64,000 nt of DNA, taken from NCBI RefSeq assembly GCF_000019805.1, contig NC_010525.1, positions 558,001 to 622,000 of the forward strand, in the 5' to 3' direction. Shown here in pieces: positions 23,542 through 32,480 of this stretch. The translations under genes and the position numbers were made by a program. Origin of the DNA: Pyrobaculum neutrophilum V24Sta (GTDB taxonomy: Archaea; Thermoproteota; Thermoprotei; Thermoproteales; Thermoproteaceae). The notes under the pieces are model-generated. The model did not search any database, was not told the DNA's origin, and was given only the letters and a program-made list of their open reading frames with translations. Within the stretch, counting starts at the first letter, position 1. Every line of letters begins with the position of its first letter.

Positions 23542-24564
23542 CTATTTATACTTGAAGACTACTACCTCAGAAAGCGCGTAGTTGGCGGCGAAGCCCAGCG
23601 TGACGCCGGCTAGATACGCGACGTAGAGGGGAGCGCCCAGCATGTGGAGCGCCAGCGTCGTTATATAGTTCGTGGCGTTTCCAACCGCCGTGGCCGCGTG
23701 GTACCTCAGCCAGCCTGTTAACGCCGGCGTCTTCCTCCCCGCGAAAGTCCAGAGGCGGTTCAGTATGTAGTTTGAGGTGAGGGACGTCTCTATGGCCGCG
23801 GCCACTGAGAGGTGGGGCGGCAGTGGTAAGGCGTAGAGGACCGCCCAAGCCACAAAGACGCCGCTTGCCCCCACGGCGGCGAACTTAAGGGGGCGCCACC
23901 TGCTCAGCCTAAACAGCTGCCTTAGGAAGTCCAGCACGTGTCTAGTGCCCAGCTTCGACCGGCCGCGCGTCCTTAGGCCGAAGACGTAGGGCACCTCCAC
24001 GACGCACCTCGGCCTGCACTGGACGAGGACGTCCAGCAAGATCTTGTAGAGGCCGGTGGGCTTTATCTGGGCTAGACACTCTCTGCTGTAGGCGAAGAAG
24101 CCGGAAACCGGGTCGTGGACCGCCCTAGCCTCGGGCAGTAGAAGCCTCGCCAGGAAGACGGCGCCTCTAGACACGACACGTCTATGGAGAGGCCAGCCTC
24201 TGACCCCGCCGCCTTTCACATACCGCGACGCCACCGCCAGACAGCCCCTCTCGGCGATCTCCGCCAGCTTAGGCACTAGCTCGGGCGGATGCTGGAGGTC
24301 CGCGTCCATGACGACAACGACGTCGCCGCCCGCGCGCCTAGCCCCCTCCACCACCGCGGAGGACAGCCCCAGGCGGCCTTCCCTCGTGATGACTACCACT
24401 GGGTAGCTGTGTGCCAGGCTTGCCGCTATCTGGGCCGTGCCGTCTGGGCTCCCGTCGTCCACCACGACCACCTCGTAGTTGTTCTGTAGCGCCTTGTGCA
24501 ACCTCTCCACAAGCTCTCTTATGTTTTCCGCCTCGTTGTACGTTGGAACAACGACAGATATCAT
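23542..24564 (-). CDS. Dolichol-phosphate mannosyltransferase with GtrA membrane domain
   Basis: 340 residues. An N-terminal GT2 domain (MISVVVPTYNEAENI, VVDDGSPDGT, VMDADLQHPPE) makes polyisoprenyl-phosphate sugars. From about residue 220 a four-helix GtrA/DPMS domain follows (KFAAVGASGVFVAW, ALSEVVVFKYK). Full DPM1-GtrA fusions are known in archaea. The long frame start at 24711 is rejected, because it overlaps the divergent ATPase gene; ATG 24564 gives the family N-terminus. It may supply lipid-linked mannose to the PMT-type transferase at 52297. Confidence 0.9.
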   Translation of the reverse strand: MISVVVPTYNEAENIRELVERLHKALQNNYEVVVVDDGSPDGTAQIAASLAHSYPVVVITREGRLGLSSAVVEGARRAGGDVVVVMDADLQHPPELVPKLAEIAERGCLAVASRYVKGGGVRGWPLHRRVVSRGAVFLARLLLPEARAVHDPVSGFFAYSRECLAQIKPTGLYKILLDVLVQCRPRCVVEVPYVFGLRTRGRSKLGTRHVLDFLRQLFRLSRWRPLKFAAVGASGVFVAWAVLYALPLPPHLSVAAAIETSLTSNYILNRLWTFAGRKTPALTGWLRYHAATAVGNATNYITTLALHMLGAPLYVAYLAGVTLGFAANYALSEVVVFKYK

Positions 24565-24632
24565 AACGCTTTTGGGCCCACCTCCATCTTGCGTGGGTTT
24601 TCCAACGCTTTTAAAATGTGCTAACCGCAAAA

Positions 24633-24642
24633 CTTTAATAAA
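24633..24642 (+). promoter_or_regulatory. TATA box of the RecA-like ATPase gene
   Basis: CTTTAATAAA is centred 23 bases before the GTG at 24660, which decides that start. A second AT-rich element (ATTTTAAAAG, 24608-24618) on the other strand may serve the mannosyltransferase gene. Confidence 0.5.
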
Positions 24643-24659
24643 CTCTGCCCAGCACCCGT

Positions 24660-25676
24660 GTGGACTTGAGGAGAGTTTTTGCCGAGAGGGTATCCTTTGT
24701 CTACGGCGCAAGCGGCTCCGGGAAGACGGTGCTTGTCTCGAAGGTAGCTTTCGACTTCGCTAAGGAGGGGAGGAGGGTTGTCTGGGTTACCTTCAACGAG
24801 GGGAAGGACACCCTGTATGAGACCTGGAAGAGCTTTGGGTGGAGGGCGGAGGACGTGGTGGTGTTTGACTACCCCTTCGTCCCCCAGTACAGGGAGACCC
24901 TTTTTAACCAGGTGGTAGATCTGGCCTACAAGGAGAGGGCAGACGTCTTCGTCGTAGACGGGATAGAGGCTATAGTGTTCGACAGAGCCTCCGCAGACGC
25001 CTTGACCAAGATAGGGCTTTACAGCGTGATAGGTATCGAGGCCAAGTACAACCCCCTGGCCGACATAGCCGACGTGATAGTAAAAATGGAGGCGAGGTAC
25101 ACGGACCACGGCACCATAAGGCGCATCAAGATCGAGAAGGCGAGGGGGATAGAGGTGCTGAAGCCCATCTACTACCTGGCCATACTCCCCACAGGTCCTG
25201 TGGTTCTCACCAACGAGTTCACGCCTACCGCCGAGGTCAGAACCGTGCCCCCGCCTGGCCTCCTGGGTCATCTAGTGAGGGAGATCCCCCTTGGGGCCCA
25301 GATCGCCGTATATGGGCCGCATCAGAGGCTCACCGCGGCTGTGGTAGATAGCTTAAACGCCGTGGCGTACGTCCACAAGCCTCACCAGCTCGGGTATTTC
25401 AAGAAGGCGAGGCCGCGCCTCGTCTCACTTGCTGAACATAGGAGGCTGGAGCACTACGCCCAGAAGGTTGTCTCCACCTACGTGATTACTCTAGACGCCG
25501 AGGAGGTCCCGCGGTGGTTTAGGAAGTTTAGAGAGCCTAGACACGTGTGGATAGACGTGTACACGTCTGTACCCGACCTAACGGGCTACGACTACGTATT
25601 TTATGTAGATGTTGAGAAGATCAGAGTAGAGCGCTCCCCCGACCCTGTCACACAACAGGAGATCCGCCTACAGTAG
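24660..25676 (+). CDS. RecA/KaiC-like ATPase
   Basis: 338 residues. Walker A GASGSGKT (residues 16-23) and a hydrophobic Walker B strand ADVFVVDGIEA (about 98-108) identify a RecA-superfamily P-loop ATPase. The core is near the archaeal KaiC/RadA-like 'gas vesicle/circadian' ATPase group, but a second Walker A is absent, and the C-terminal 130 residues (YVHKPHQLG..., YDYVFYVDVEK) are not recognised. DNA repair or signalling roles are known for relatives; the role here is not assigned. Confidence 0.8.
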   Translation: MDLRRVFAERVSFVYGASGSGKTVLVSKVAFDFAKEGRRVVWVTFNEGKDTLYETWKSFGWRAEDVVVFDYPFVPQYRETLFNQVVDLAYKERADVFVVDGIEAIVFDRASADALTKIGLYSVIGIEAKYNPLADIADVIVKMEARYTDHGTIRRIKIEKARGIEVLKPIYYLAILPTGPVVLTNEFTPTAEVRTVPPPGLLGHLVREIPLGAQIAVYGPHQRLTAAVVDSLNAVAYVHKPHQLGYFKKARPRLVSLAEHRRLEHYAQKVVSTYVITLDAEEVPRWFRKFREPRHVWIDVYTSVPDLTGYDYVFYVDVEKIRVERSPDPVTQQEIRLQ

Positions 25677-25689
25677 CTCAATACAAAAC

Positions 25690-25775
25690 ACGGTGAACCA
25701 TATATAAGCTTTATCAGCCTGCTGGGTTCCCCGCGCAAACCTAATTCTACGGCGAAAAAGACGCGGTGAACCAGC
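25690..25775 (+). ncRNA. Candidate structured RNA with direct repeat at its promoter
   Basis: A 13-bp imperfect stem pairs 25721-25735 with 25762-25775 (GCTGG/CCAGC, TTC/GAA, CCGCG/CGCGG, one bulged G, one C/T mismatch) around a 26-nt loop. TATATAAGC (25699-25707) lies about one promoter spacing upstream, so transcription could start at the stem. The ten bases CGGTGAACCA occur in the promoter (25691-25700) and again in the 3' arm (25764-25773). It could be a guide RNA or a regulatory site; no C/D boxes are present. Confidence 0.4.
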
Positions 25776-25811
25776 TTTAGCCCTTAAAACGGGCGCTTAT
25801 GGGCCAGAACG

Positions 25812-26201
25812 ATGGAATATATAGCCCTCACCCGGGGGCCTGCGCGTGGGCTCTACTACATTGCGGCGGGCGCCCCCCGTTGCGGTCAGATAAGAGTGAG
25901 GTTGGCGGAGTTGCCTACAGACGCTGAGCCGCCTTTCAAGGCCAGGCCAATGAAATACGGCGTGGTAGTGGAAAAAACAGACCTCGAGTCGTACCTCCTA
26001 CAACACATCGATCAACTGATAGAGGGGGAGATACGCGGAGGGGTTTTAGACGGCGTTGTGTGCAACAGGAGGGTAGCGATTAGGGTGCTGGACCCAACAA
26101 TCTCCGGCCCAGTTCTGGCGGCCATTCCAGTGACTAGGATTGGTAGGTTTCCGCCTAAGGCCGCTCTCACGTTGCTGGCCTACAAGCTACAGCTAGTCTA
26201 G
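25812..26201 (+). CDS. Hypothetical protein, 129 aa
   Basis: No family recognised. Begins MEYIALTRGPARGLYYIAAG; alpha/beta with no membrane helix and two cysteines. The ATG follows CCCTTAAAACGG (25781-25792) by about 25 bases, so it is leaderless. The 3' end overlaps the convergent NDK gene by nine bases. A short stretch LDPTISGPVLAAIPVTRIGRF in the C-terminal half is the most likely conserved core. Confidence 0.7.
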   Translation: MEYIALTRGPARGLYYIAAGAPRCGQIRVRLAELPTDAEPPFKARPMKYGVVVEKTDLESYLLQHIDQLIEGEIRGGVLDGVVCNRRVAIRVLDPTISGPVLAAIPVTRIGRFPPKAALTLLAYKLQLV

Positions 26202-26744
26202 GATCTCCTCTTCCCTAAACCAGAACTTTATCTCCCGCTCCGCCTCGGCGGGGCTGTCCGAGGCGTGAACTAGGTTATAGACAACTCTGTCCTCCTCTGC
26301 GGCGAGGTCAGGAGAGTCTATCGAGTAGTCGCCTCTTATTGTGCCAGGCGGCGCCGCATGGGGGGAGGTCGGCCCAACGAGCTTCCTCACGACCTCCACA
26401 GCTCTATTCCCCTTCAGCACTAGAACAACTATGGGCCCCGACGTCATGTACTTCACGAGTCTTCCCTTTATGAGTCTGCCGGCCTCGGCTGGGTCATCGG
26501 TTCCAATCCTCAGCCTTGGGTCGACGCCTATCTCCTGATAGGCCTTAAGGAGCTTAGAGCCCGCCGATCTGTACCAATCCTCGCTGGAGGGGTAGAACCT
26601 CTCCATCTGTTCTGGGGTAGCCCTAACCATCTTCATCGCGACGATCTTGAGACCCGCCTTTTCGAACCTCGTAATTATCTCGCCCACGAGGCCTCTAGAC
26701 ACCGCGTCTGGCTTGAGTATAACCAGTGTTTTCTCCACAGGCAT
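26193..26744 (-). CDS. ndk: Nucleoside-diphosphate kinase
   Basis: 183 residues. Family motifs are ERTLVILKPDAV-like EKTLVILKPDAVSRG, PHAAPPGTIRGDY and the active-site NLVHASDS (phosphohistidine near residue 160). The length exceeds the usual 140-150 because of an insertion around residues 60-90 (AGSKLLKAYQEIGVDPRLRIG), a feature seen in some crenarchaeal NDKs. Equilibrates nucleoside triphosphates. GCTTTTTATCC on the minus strand (26764-26773) gives leaderless spacing. Confidence 0.93.
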   Translation of the reverse strand: MPVEKTLVILKPDAVSRGLVGEIITRFEKAGLKIVAMKMVRATPEQMERFYPSSEDWYRSAGSKLLKAYQEIGVDPRLRIGTDDPAEAGRLIKGRLVKYMTSGPIVVLVLKGNRAVEVVRKLVGPTSPHAAPPGTIRGDYSIDSPDLAAEEDRVVYNLVHASDSPAEAEREIKFWFREEEILD

Positions 26745-26775
26745 GCCCCCCAGCCCTCAACAGGATAAAAAGCTA

Positions 26776-27993
26776 TTAGACAACGAAGAGCCAAGCCGCT
26801 ACGGGGGCCGCCAGGCCTAGTGCTATGGATAGCGCCGCCGTGTAAGTCGATGTGGCGTTTTCCGCAGGGGGGCCCGGCGTGTCGAGCATTATCTTAACCG
26901 CTCTGAAGTAGTACGGCGTCGCCAACACGCTGTTTATAACCACCCAGAGGGCCACTGCAAGCGCCTGGGGAGTGCCGTAGGTCAGCGCCAAGAGGATTAG
27001 CAGTAGCTTTGGCCAAAAGCCGAGGAGCGGCGGCGCCCCCAGTAGAGATAGGGCGTTCACAACGTTTAGTAGGCTTTTCCTCGGGGGCGCCACGTCCGCA
27101 GTGGGGGACCCCATATGGCCAAATATGCCGGCCTTAGCCAGGCCCGAGGCCAGGGCCTCCAACACGACCACTAGGGCGGCCAGCTGCGCCGTGTCTCTAG
27201 CCCCAAAGACCTCGGCGTTTTTCGGCCCCAGCCACCAGACCATGGCCACCGCCGTGAGGGCGTACGACATATGGGCAATAGAGGAGTAGGCCATTAGGCG
27301 GCCTATCGTCCTTGCGGTGAGGCCTGCGACGTTGGCGACAAACATGGAGAGGAGCGAGATCGCCAAAAGCATTTCCCCCACCGCGGTAGGGCCTCCAACG
27401 CGGTTGAAAACTGAAAGGAGGAGGTAGAGGGCGGCCACCTTGCTGAAGGCGGTCAACGCGGCTAATCCCCGAGGAGAGCCGGTGGCGTAGGCGTCTACCA
27501 CCCATGCGTGGAATGGGAAGATACCCAGCTCAAACATGAACCCCAGGGTGGCCAAGTAGAGGCCCCAGTCGGTGGGATAGAGGAGTCCGAGGACTATTAA
27601 TAACTTCCCCACGCCGGAGAAGACTAGGTATTTCACGGCCCCCTCGACGTTTTCCCTCGTCTTCTCCATGGCCAAAAGACCGTAGACAGCCGCGGTTGTT
27701 AGAAATAGGCCGAGCAACGCATAGAGGGGAGATGCCGAGCTGTAGTAGGCATACATCGCAAGCGCCGCACCAACAGCAGACATCGCAAGCGCTACGCCCA
27801 ACGTCCCCCACCGCCAATCTAGGGCCAGGGTTAGCGCCACCGCTACTATGACCAAAGCCGCCGTTGCACCGCCGTAGGCAGACAGGGCGAGAAGCGCCAG
27901 AGATATGGCCGCCGCTATGTGCCTACCTCCGCCCCGTAGCGCAAGCGGCGAGAGAAGTATGGCGGCAACCGCTAGATACGTCAGCTCCATCAT
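26776..27993 (-). CDS. nuoN: NADH dehydrogenase-like complex I subunit N (antiporter-type)
   Basis: 405 residues with about 12-13 membrane helices of the Mrp-antiporter-like family. Conserved-type segments are the discontinuous helix FHAWVVDAYATGSP and the lysine-bearing AFSKVAALYL, which form part of the proton channel. Shorter than bacterial NuoN (about 480). Last gene of the complex I operon; its ATG overlaps the nuoL stop. The neighbouring order L then N is used with the divergence from NuoM and NuoL to assign the letter. Confidence 0.85.
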   Translation of the reverse strand: MMELTYLAVAAILLSPLALRGGGRHIAAAISLALLALSAYGGATAALVIVAVALTLALDWRWGTLGVALAMSAVGAALAMYAYYSSASPLYALLGLFLTTAAVYGLLAMEKTRENVEGAVKYLVFSGVGKLLIVLGLLYPTDWGLYLATLGFMFELGIFPFHAWVVDAYATGSPRGLAALTAFSKVAALYLLLSVFNRVGGPTAVGEMLLAISLLSMFVANVAGLTARTIGRLMAYSSIAHMSYALTAVAMVWWLGPKNAEVFGARDTAQLAALVVVLEALASGLAKAGIFGHMGSPTADVAPPRKSLLNVVNALSLLGAPPLLGFWPKLLLILLALTYGTPQALAVALWVVINSVLATPYYFRAVKIMLDTPGPPAENATSTYTAALSIALGLAAPVAAWLFVV

Positions 27994-29834
27994 AGCGCGG
28001 CCAGCAGAACCAACGTCAGAAGTATTCCAACTACGGCGTATAGGACGTAGGTGCTTATGTTGCCCGTCGCAAGCCTCCTCAGACCTCCCGAGGCGGCCTT
28101 GAACAAGCCTGGCAAAACGACGTGGTAAATCCCGTCAAACAGCGCTTTATCGAACACAACGTAGACGGCCTTCGCGGCGGCTGTGTAGACATATGGGAAT
28201 ACTCCGTCGTAGAGAATGGGCAGGTAGAACCTCCTATATGCAACCTCCCAGAGCGGCCTCAGCGCTTCAGATCTAACGCCGGGCGCCACCACGTAGAGCG
28301 CAACGCCAACGACAAAGCCCGCCAATGTGGCAAAGAGGGCGGCAGATAGAGGCGGGAACTTACCAACGGCGGCGAAGTAGCCCCCCAGCGCCGCCGTGGC
28401 CGCCGCCAGCGCGGCGTATGGGATCCACATAAGCGCTGGGGCTTCGTGGACCTCCTCGGCCTCTCTGCCATGGAGGAAGGTTAGGCCAAACAGGCGTAGT
28501 CCGTAGATAGGCGTGAGGAAGAGCAGTAGGTAGAGCGCCGGCGCCAATGCAACTAGGCCTAGCTCGAATACGTTTTCTAGGGCGAGCTCTTTCGTGACGT
28601 AGCCTAGGAGGGGCGGAATTCCAACGAGGCTCAAGGTGGAGAGGGCCATCGCGGCGGCTGTTATCCTCATATGGCGCCCAAGCCTTCCAACTTCGCCTAT
28701 GAATCTGGTTCCAGCTTCGTGTATAACTGCGCCGAATCCCATGAAGAGGGATGCCTTAGATACGGCGTGTCCTACTATGTGGAGGAAGGCGTAGGTAAGC
28801 AGGAGCTCGAGCTCGTGTCCCCCGTGGTGCGCCAGAAGGCCGGCGGCCCCCGCGGCCGCCGCTATGACGCCTAGGTTGGCAGCTGTGGAGCCGGCGAGCA
28901 CCAGCTTAAACTCTACCGAGGTCAACGCGATGAGTGTAGCCACAAGGGCCGTGGCCACCCCGAGTGCCGTCAGAACCCAGAAGTAGAGGGAGGAGCCGGC
29001 CACGTGGAGGAAGATGGGCGTTGTTATAATCAACACGTAGACCCCCGCCTTGACCATGGTGGCGGCGTGTATAAGGGCTGACACGCTGGTGGGTCCCGTC
29101 ATAGCCGTGAGCAACCACTCGTGGAAGGGGAACTGTGCGCTTTTGGTCAACGGCCCCATGGCGAAGAATATCAGCGGGATAACCCCCAGCGCCTTTAGGC
29201 CTTCTGCGGAGAGCAGGCCTGTCAACGAGGCGGTGCCTGTGGCGACGTAGAATATGGCCATGGCCGTGAGGAAGAAGGAGTCGCCTAGGCGGACGGTCAA
29301 TATGGCGCGGAGGCCCGCCTTGCTCGGCGTCCACCAGTAGGGCACCCCCAGCACCCTCTCCTCTTTTCCAACCCACTTGTCCTGCTCGTCGCGGTACCAG
29401 TGGCCTATCAACGCCCAGGAGGCGAGCCCAACCCCCTCCCAGCCCGCCAGGAGGAGCCACAGATTGTCTGCATATACCACTACCAACATCGACGTGGCGA
29501 AGAAGCCGAAGAAGAACCAGTACCACCCCGGCCTGTAGTCTCCCTCCATGTATTTGACAGAGTAGAGAGAGATGGCGGCTATGAGCCAGGTCACGAGGAG
29601 GCCCATGGGGAGGCTGAAGCCGTCTAGCCTAACCTCTATCCTCGCCCCGACCGCCTCTATCCAGTTCACTCCATATGTGCCATGGGGGGCTGAGAAGAAG
29701 AGGTGGGTCGCCAAAAGCGCCGATACGAAGGCGCTTAGAGTCACGATCCACGATTTGAACTTCTCCGAGGAGCTAAACAGCGAAATTACCGACGCAAGCA
29801 ACGGGATGAAAATCGTAAGTAGCACTACCTCCAT
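27990..29834 (-). CDS. nuoL: Complex I subunit L (antiporter-type, longest)
   Basis: 614 residues with about 15-16 membrane helices. The conserved region GWEGVGLASWALIGHWYRD, KSAQFPFHEWL and the AMTGPTSVSALIHAATMVKAG segment are typical of NuoL/Mrp antiporter-like proton channels. The C-terminus carries the long lateral helix and one or two anchors. It overlaps nuoM by ten bases at the start and nuoN by four at the end, so translation is coupled. Confidence 0.93.
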   Translation of the reverse strand: MEVVLLTIFIPLLASVISLFSSSEKFKSWIVTLSAFVSALLATHLFFSAPHGTYGVNWIEAVGARIEVRLDGFSLPMGLLVTWLIAAISLYSVKYMEGDYRPGWYWFFFGFFATSMLVVVYADNLWLLLAGWEGVGLASWALIGHWYRDEQDKWVGKEERVLGVPYWWTPSKAGLRAILTVRLGDSFFLTAMAIFYVATGTASLTGLLSAEGLKALGVIPLIFFAMGPLTKSAQFPFHEWLLTAMTGPTSVSALIHAATMVKAGVYVLIITTPIFLHVAGSSLYFWVLTALGVATALVATLIALTSVEFKLVLAGSTAANLGVIAAAAGAAGLLAHHGGHELELLLTYAFLHIVGHAVSKASLFMGFGAVIHEAGTRFIGEVGRLGRHMRITAAAMALSTLSLVGIPPLLGYVTKELALENVFELGLVALAPALYLLLFLTPIYGLRLFGLTFLHGREAEEVHEAPALMWIPYAALAAATAALGGYFAAVGKFPPLSAALFATLAGFVVGVALYVVAPGVRSEALRPLWEVAYRRFYLPILYDGVFPYVYTAAAKAVYVVFDKALFDGIYHVVLPGLFKAASGGLRRLATGNISTYVLYAVVGILLTLVLLAAL

Positions 29835-31249
29835 AGCCCCAACTCCCTGGCCGTGTTATATATGTTGTCGGCTAGAGCGCTTGAGAAAGGCGGTAGTAGA
29901 AAAAGCACTGAGATGAAGGCCACCGCTGTGATCGACGCCAGCGCGATGTCTATGGGTCCTTTCCCCTCGTACCTATGCGGCCCGAAGAACACGAGACGAG
30001 TCGTGTTAAAGGCGTAGACGCCGGTTACGACCAACATCAGCGCATAGGGGATGTAGTATACGTAGTTGCTTCTGAAGTAGCTGGCGTAGGCCACCGTCAG
30101 GAGGATCTCCGAGATCATGCCGATGGTCAAAACGCCGGCTAGATTTAGGAACCCCACCACGGAGGCCCCCGCCAACTCCGGCCGCCAGCCGTAGAGACCG
30201 CCCATCTTCTCCAGGTCACGGGTATGGAGGTGCATTATGAGGTACCCCGCCGTCATGAAGAGGACGGCTTTGCCTAGGCCGTGGCTTAGGTAGAGCAGTG
30301 CTACTGCGGTGTAGCCGTACGCATTCTTTAGGGATACCCCGAGGAGCATGTAGCCCATCTGCGACACCGTCGAGTAGGCGAACAGCCTCTTGAGGTCTTT
30401 CTGGAGGTACGCCATGAGGCCGCCGTATACGGCGGTGGCCAACGCGTAGTATACAACCCACCTTTCCCACCCAGGAGGCACGAGGTACATGCCCACTGCC
30501 GCTATTATGTACCCGCCGACGCCCACTAAGACGGGAGACAGCAAGGCGGATAGGGGAGTCGGCGCCTCAGCGTGGACGTAGGGCAACCACATGTGGACTC
30601 CCAGGGCCGCCATCTTTATCAGAGATCCAACTAGTATCAGTAGAAACGCGGCTTGGTCTACCCCTGGGGCTACGCCGCTGAGGAGCGGCACGTAGTAGAC
30701 CCCTCTCAGGTAGAGGAGGAGGAAGCCTGCGAGCATAAGCAGCGCCCCAACGTGCGACCACACCAGATACATAACAGATATCCTCACCCTGTCTCCATAC
30801 CCGTAGTACAAGATCTGGAAAAGCGAGGCAACAAGCGCCACCTCTATAAATATATACACGGTTATTAGGTTAGCCGCGGCAAACGCCCCGGCGAGCCCGC
30901 CGAGGAAGAACCCGTAGGTTAGGTAGAAGATGGAGGTGTCTCTCCCCAGCTCGTGGCCTCTGTGTTCCATATACGGCGGAGAATACAGCGCCACGAAGAC
31001 CCCGACAAGCGCCACAGTTAGTAGGAAAACGCCGTTAAACGGCGTGACTTTAAACGACAACAGGTTGAACCCATCCATAGCCCCCTCGGCCACCGTCCCT
31101 CCTCCAAAAGCCACGGCAGATGAAATAGCTAAGAGGGGCAATAGAGCGGCGGCTGATATATAGCCCGCTATATACGGTGACCTTTTAGCCGCCACGTAGG
31201 CCGCCAGCGACAGCGCCATCGGCAGTAGCAGAGACGCCAGGATCGTCAT
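29825..31249 (-). CDS. nuoM: Complex I subunit M (antiporter-type)
   Basis: 474 residues with about 13-14 membrane helices. The antiporter-type motifs are YIFIEVALVASLFQ (the key glutamate of helix 5), KMAALGVHMWLPYVHAEAPTPLSALLSP and HGLGKAVLFM. It follows nuoK with ATGA overlap. The order K-M-L-N differs from bacterial K-L-M-N. Confidence 0.93.
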   Translation of the reverse strand: MTILASLLLPMALSLAAYVAAKRSPYIAGYISAAALLPLLAISSAVAFGGGTVAEGAMDGFNLLSFKVTPFNGVFLLTVALVGVFVALYSPPYMEHRGHELGRDTSIFYLTYGFFLGGLAGAFAAANLITVYIFIEVALVASLFQILYYGYGDRVRISVMYLVWSHVGALLMLAGFLLLYLRGVYYVPLLSGVAPGVDQAAFLLILVGSLIKMAALGVHMWLPYVHAEAPTPLSALLSPVLVGVGGYIIAAVGMYLVPPGWERWVVYYALATAVYGGLMAYLQKDLKRLFAYSTVSQMGYMLLGVSLKNAYGYTAVALLYLSHGLGKAVLFMTAGYLIMHLHTRDLEKMGGLYGWRPELAGASVVGFLNLAGVLTIGMISEILLTVAYASYFRSNYVYYIPYALMLVVTGVYAFNTTRLVFFGPHRYEGKGPIDIALASITAVAFISVLFLLPPFSSALADNIYNTARELGLWR

Positions 31250-31539
31250 ACCTCCCGCCCGCTCGTTATCGAAGACACATCTGTGTCCTTCGTAAGGCTG
31301 TAGTTACGGTATATCAGAGCCGCCAGTATGGCTGCCTCTGACACAGACGCCATAACTAGGAACAAAACGCCGTATAGGGCCGATGCGGGGTCTTTGACGG
31401 CTACGGGCGCCAGCGCGGCGAACGCCCCTACTGTGGCCAACTCAAGAGATATCAAGATCCTCACGAGGTTTCTAGTGACCGCTATTCCGTACAAGCCGAG
31501 GAGTATCAGGACGAGCCCTACAGCTGTGGCCACCGTCAT
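31246..31539 (-). CDS. nuoK: Complex I subunit K
   Basis: 97 residues, three membrane helices, with the family-typical glutamate in the middle helix (LISLELATVGAF) and a second in SVSEAAILAALIYRNY. The C-terminal tail DVSSITSGREV is polar. Part of the proton-pumping chain next to NuoJ and NuoM. Overlaps both neighbours by four bases. Confidence 0.9.
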   Translation of the reverse strand: MTVATAVGLVLILLGLYGIAVTRNLVRILISLELATVGAFAALAPVAVKDPASALYGVLFLVMASVSEAAILAALIYRNYSLTKDTDVSSITSGREV

Positions 31540-31982
31540 GACCTCCTGGCGATCTCAACGCCCACTATCAGCGAGAGGGCCGCCACGCTGAATAGTAGAA
31601 CGGCCACCTCGGCGAGGTTTACGCCCTGAAGAACGCCGACGGCTTCGCGGTGCCCCATCTGGAGGAACAACGCGGCTAAAGCCGTGGCCGCCAGAAGCAC
31701 GGTAGAAGCCGCGATTCTTCTGGCTCCCCACCTATGGACTCCCCCGTACATCGCCGCTGTGACGATCACCAAGAGCATCACTGCGCCGATGTATATGACG
31801 AAGATGAGAAGGGCAGGCGCGAACTGACCGAGGTACGCGTAGTAGGCCCCCACCGCTCCGGCTGATACAGCTAAGGATGACGCCGAATATACATTATCTC
31901 GCGAAAAAACAGCTACAATACCGAAGAGGAGAGCCGCCAAGAGAAGCAAGTCGCCTAACATATCGCCGGTTTGGAGTAGCAT
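31536..31982 (-). CDS. nuoJ: Complex I subunit J
   Basis: 148 residues, five membrane helices. The pi-bulge-type segment FVIYIGAVMLLVIV in helix 3 is the most recognisable feature. It begins after a 27-base gap behind nuoI, the only sizeable gap in the operon. That gap contains AATATTTTAAAAT (about 31983-31995), which could act as an internal promoter for an mRNA starting near the second methionine (31961). Confidence 0.88.
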   Translation of the reverse strand: MLLQTGDMLGDLLLLAALLFGIVAVFSRDNVYSASSLAVSAGAVGAYYAYLGQFAPALLIFVIYIGAVMLLVIVTAAMYGGVHRWGARRIAASTVLLAATALAALFLQMGHREAVGVLQGVNLAEVAVLLFSVAALSLIVGVEIARRS

Positions 31983-32009
31983 TTTAAAATATTGTTACTA
32001 GTGTATGTG

Positions 32010-32480
32010 CTACTGAACTCTGACCTTCCTAGGGAGACCCCCGACGTATTTTATAGCTACTTTTACAGCCTTGTAGGGCGAGTGTATCTTCGGCGGTTCC
32101 CTCTCCATGTCCGGCGTATAGATCATCTCCTTGTAGTCGTACCAAGCCAGCTCCTTAATGTCCGTGGGGTATAGAGCGTCAGTTGGACATACGTCTATAC
32201 AGAAGTGGCACATTATACAGCGTCCGTAGTCTATGCCGGGGTAGCGTTTTCCGTTTGGCTCCATATACATCTTAATAGCGTTGGTGGGGCATATACGGGC
32301 GCACAACATACACGAAGTGCACTTCTCTGTCCAGAGCCCTATCCAGCCTCTCATCCGCCCATATTCAAGCTTCTCGTATGGGTAGAAGACCGTGATGCGC
32401 TCCGGCTTTGCGAAGTTCCTCGCCGCTACGGCGAGCGCGTCCAACGTCGCTTTCACAATATAGCCGAGCTTCCCGCTCAT
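32010..32480 (-). CDS. nuoI: Complex I subunit I (two 4Fe-4S ferredoxin)
   Basis: 156 residues. Two [4Fe-4S] motifs, CTSCMLCARICP and CIMCHFCIDVCP, carry electrons between the peripheral arm and NuoB. The frame opens at 32552, but those 24 codons overlap nuoH; the ATG at 32480 overlaps the nuoH stop (ATGA) and gives the family N-terminus MSGKLGYIVKATLDAL. It would pass electrons to a NuoB encoded elsewhere. Confidence 0.93.
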   Translation of the reverse strand: MSGKLGYIVKATLDALAVAARNFAKPERITVFYPYEKLEYGRMRGWIGLWTEKCTSCMLCARICPTNAIKMYMEPNGKRYPGIDYGRCIMCHFCIDVCPTDALYPTDIKELAWYDYKEMIYTPDMEREPPKIHSPYKAVKVAIKYVGGLPRKVRVQ

